Position numbers and translations under genes: made by a program. DNA of 5,959 nt from an uncultured Oscillospiraceae bacterium (GTDB lineage Bacteria; Bacillota; Clostridia; Oscillospirales; Oscillospiraceae): positions 1 through 5,959 of the forward strand of contig CAAFMK010000017.1 in the NCBI GenBank assembly GCA_900763995.1, read 5' to 3'. The notes below the pieces were generated by a model. It made no database searches. It was given only the letters and a program-made list of their open reading frames with translations, and was not told the origin of the DNA. Within the stretch, counting starts at the first letter, position 1, and the number at the start of each line of letters is the position of its first letter. This document shows positions 5,511-5,959 of this stretch, piece by piece.

Positions 5511-5518
5511 GGTGACAT

Positions 5519-5525
5519 ACCTCCT
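5519..5525 (-). promoter_or_regulatory. Ribosome binding site deciding the flavin reductase start
   Basis: AGGAGGT on the minus strand lies eight bases before the ATG at 5510. It excludes the in-frame upstream ATG at 5537, which would place this site within the coding sequence. Confidence 0.8.
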
Positions 5526-5602
5526 GAAATCAAGCATAAACGGGTGCTTTGTCTTTTAGACTATGCGCTACCCAGCCAGAACGATACCCAAAAGCATACG
5601 GA

Positions 5603-5634
5603 AAAAGCCGCACCGAATCCTCGGCGCGGCTTTT
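5603..5634 (-). terminator. Rho-independent terminator of rpmE
   Basis: A 14-bp stem (5603-5616 with 5621-5634, one G-U wobble in the leftward RNA, loop of four) is followed on the minus strand by five U residues. It begins 12 bases after the rpmE stop codon, so rpmE is largely insulated from the flavin reductase-hflX-yigZ unit. Confidence 0.88.
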
Positions 5635-5646
5635 GATGGCAGGGTC

Positions 5647-5850
5647 TTACTTGTCCAGACCAAACTTCTTATTGAAGCGGCTGACACGGCCACCGGTATC
5701 CACCATTTTCTGCTTACCAGTATAGAAAGGGTGACACTTGGAGCACACTTCCACACGGATGTCCTTCTTGGTAGAGCCAGTCTCGATCACATTGCCGCAG
5801 GCGCACCGGATGGTGGTCTGTTCATAGTTAGGATGGAGGCCTTCCTTCAT
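5647..5850 (-). CDS. rpmE: 50S ribosomal protein L31 (zinc-binding type)
   Basis: L31 joins the large and small subunits at the central bridge of the 70S ribosome. The protein is 67 residues and complete, beginning MKEGLHPNY, with the typical VDTGGRVSRFNKKFG tail. Zinc-ribbon cysteines are present at 16, 18, 36 and 39 (CAC and CSKC), so this is the zinc-containing (C+) paralogue. In many bacteria a cysteine-free form replaces it under zinc starvation; none is seen in this window. The frame stays open upstream to 5940, but the ATG at 5850 is the family start and has GAGGTG six bases before it. The gene has its own promoter and terminator, and is thus a single-gene unit as far as can be seen. 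In related Firmicutes rpmE often follows rho, which would lie beyond the right edge; that is inference. Confidence 0.97.
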   Translation of the reverse strand: MKEGLHPNYEQTTIRCACGNVIETGSTKKDIRVEVCSKCHPFYTGKQKMVDTGGRVSRFNKKFGLDK

Positions 5851-5856
5851 TATATT

Positions 5857-5862
5857 CACCTC
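5857..5862 (-). promoter_or_regulatory. Ribosome binding site of rpmE
   Basis: GAGGTG lies six bases upstream of the ATG at 5850, with a second AAGGAG a few bases further up. Both fall inside the longer open frame and favour the family start at 5850. Confidence 0.7.
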
Positions 5863-5899
5863 TTTCTCCTTTGAGGATAATCTTACAAATGCGTTTGTT

Positions 5900-5952
5900 A
5901 TTATAGCATAGCCGTCGGCGGAAAGCAACCTCTTTTTCAAAAAAAATTTTTA
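5900..5952 (-). promoter_or_regulatory. rpmE promoter with extended -10 and UP element
   Basis: On the minus strand a perfect TATAAT (5900-5905), preceded by TGC (an extended -10), sits 17 bases from TTGCTT (5923-5928). The predicted start is near 5893, giving a leader of about 43 nt. Upstream, 5931-5950 matches the E. coli UP-element consensus (AAAWWTWTTTT-N3-AAA-N3) at every defined base and at the expected -38 to -57 position. UP elements recruit the RNA polymerase alpha C-terminal domain, which suits a highly expressed ribosomal protein gene. A small stem ACAAA/TTTGT lies at the 5' end of the leader (5885-5898). Confidence 0.85.
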
Positions 5953-5959
5953 AAGAAAA

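Noticed and set aside
5052..5636. 194-residue plus-strand frame antisense to the flavin reductase
   Set aside because: It runs through the rpmE terminator and has no start signals.
5851..5940. N-terminal extension of L31
   Set aside because: The extension overlaps the promoter and ribosome site and is foreign to the L31 family.

Overview
The window looks like chromosome from a moderately GC-rich, low-pathogenicity-signal Firmicute, most likely a gut clostridium of the Oscillospiraceae (Flavonifractor/Oscillibacter-like). This is inferred from strong AGGAGG-type ribosome sites, sigma-A promoters, an HPr/Crh-like protein, a collagen-like surface protein and the protein sequences. The genus cannot be fixed from this window alone.

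Layout, left to right. (1) Positions 1-380, minus strand: the N-terminal part of a collagen-like protein that runs off the left edge. It has a Cys/His-rich head followed by uninterrupted Gly-X-Y triplets carrying a 63-bp repeat. (2) Positions 381-560: a divergent control region with a clear sigma-A promoter for glpK and a tentative sporulation-type promoter for the collagen-like gene. (3) Positions 561-2336, plus strand: glycerol kinase (glpK) and, 15 bases later, a small unknown ORF with a very strong ribosome site. (4) Positions 2337-2537: a convergent intergenic region packed with hairpins, including a bidirectional terminator. (5) Positions 2538-2914, minus strand: a short HPr-fold protein with no histidine at all but a retained Ser46-type site, driven by its own near-consensus promoter and a roughly 120-nt hairpin-rich leader. 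(6) Positions 2974-5510, minus strand: a likely operon of a flavoredoxin-like flavin reductase, the ribosome-splitting GTPase HflX and the YigZ/IMPACT-family protein. (7) Positions 5603-5952, minus strand: rpmE (zinc-ribbon L31) with its own terminator, a consensus extended -10 promoter and a textbook UP element.

How the genes fit together. GlpK phosphorylates glycerol. In many Firmicutes this enzyme is switched on by HPr phosphorylation of a histidine, but that histidine appears to be missing here. The convergent neighbour is an HPr relative that cannot carry a histidine phosphate and could only act as a Ser-phosphorylated regulator. The HflX-YigZ pair and L31 point to a translation/ribosome-maintenance neighbourhood. 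I see no phage, transposon, CRISPR or defence island. The most unusual items are the Cys-rich collagen-like protein, the histidine-free HPr with its structured leader, and the unknown ORF coupled to glpK.
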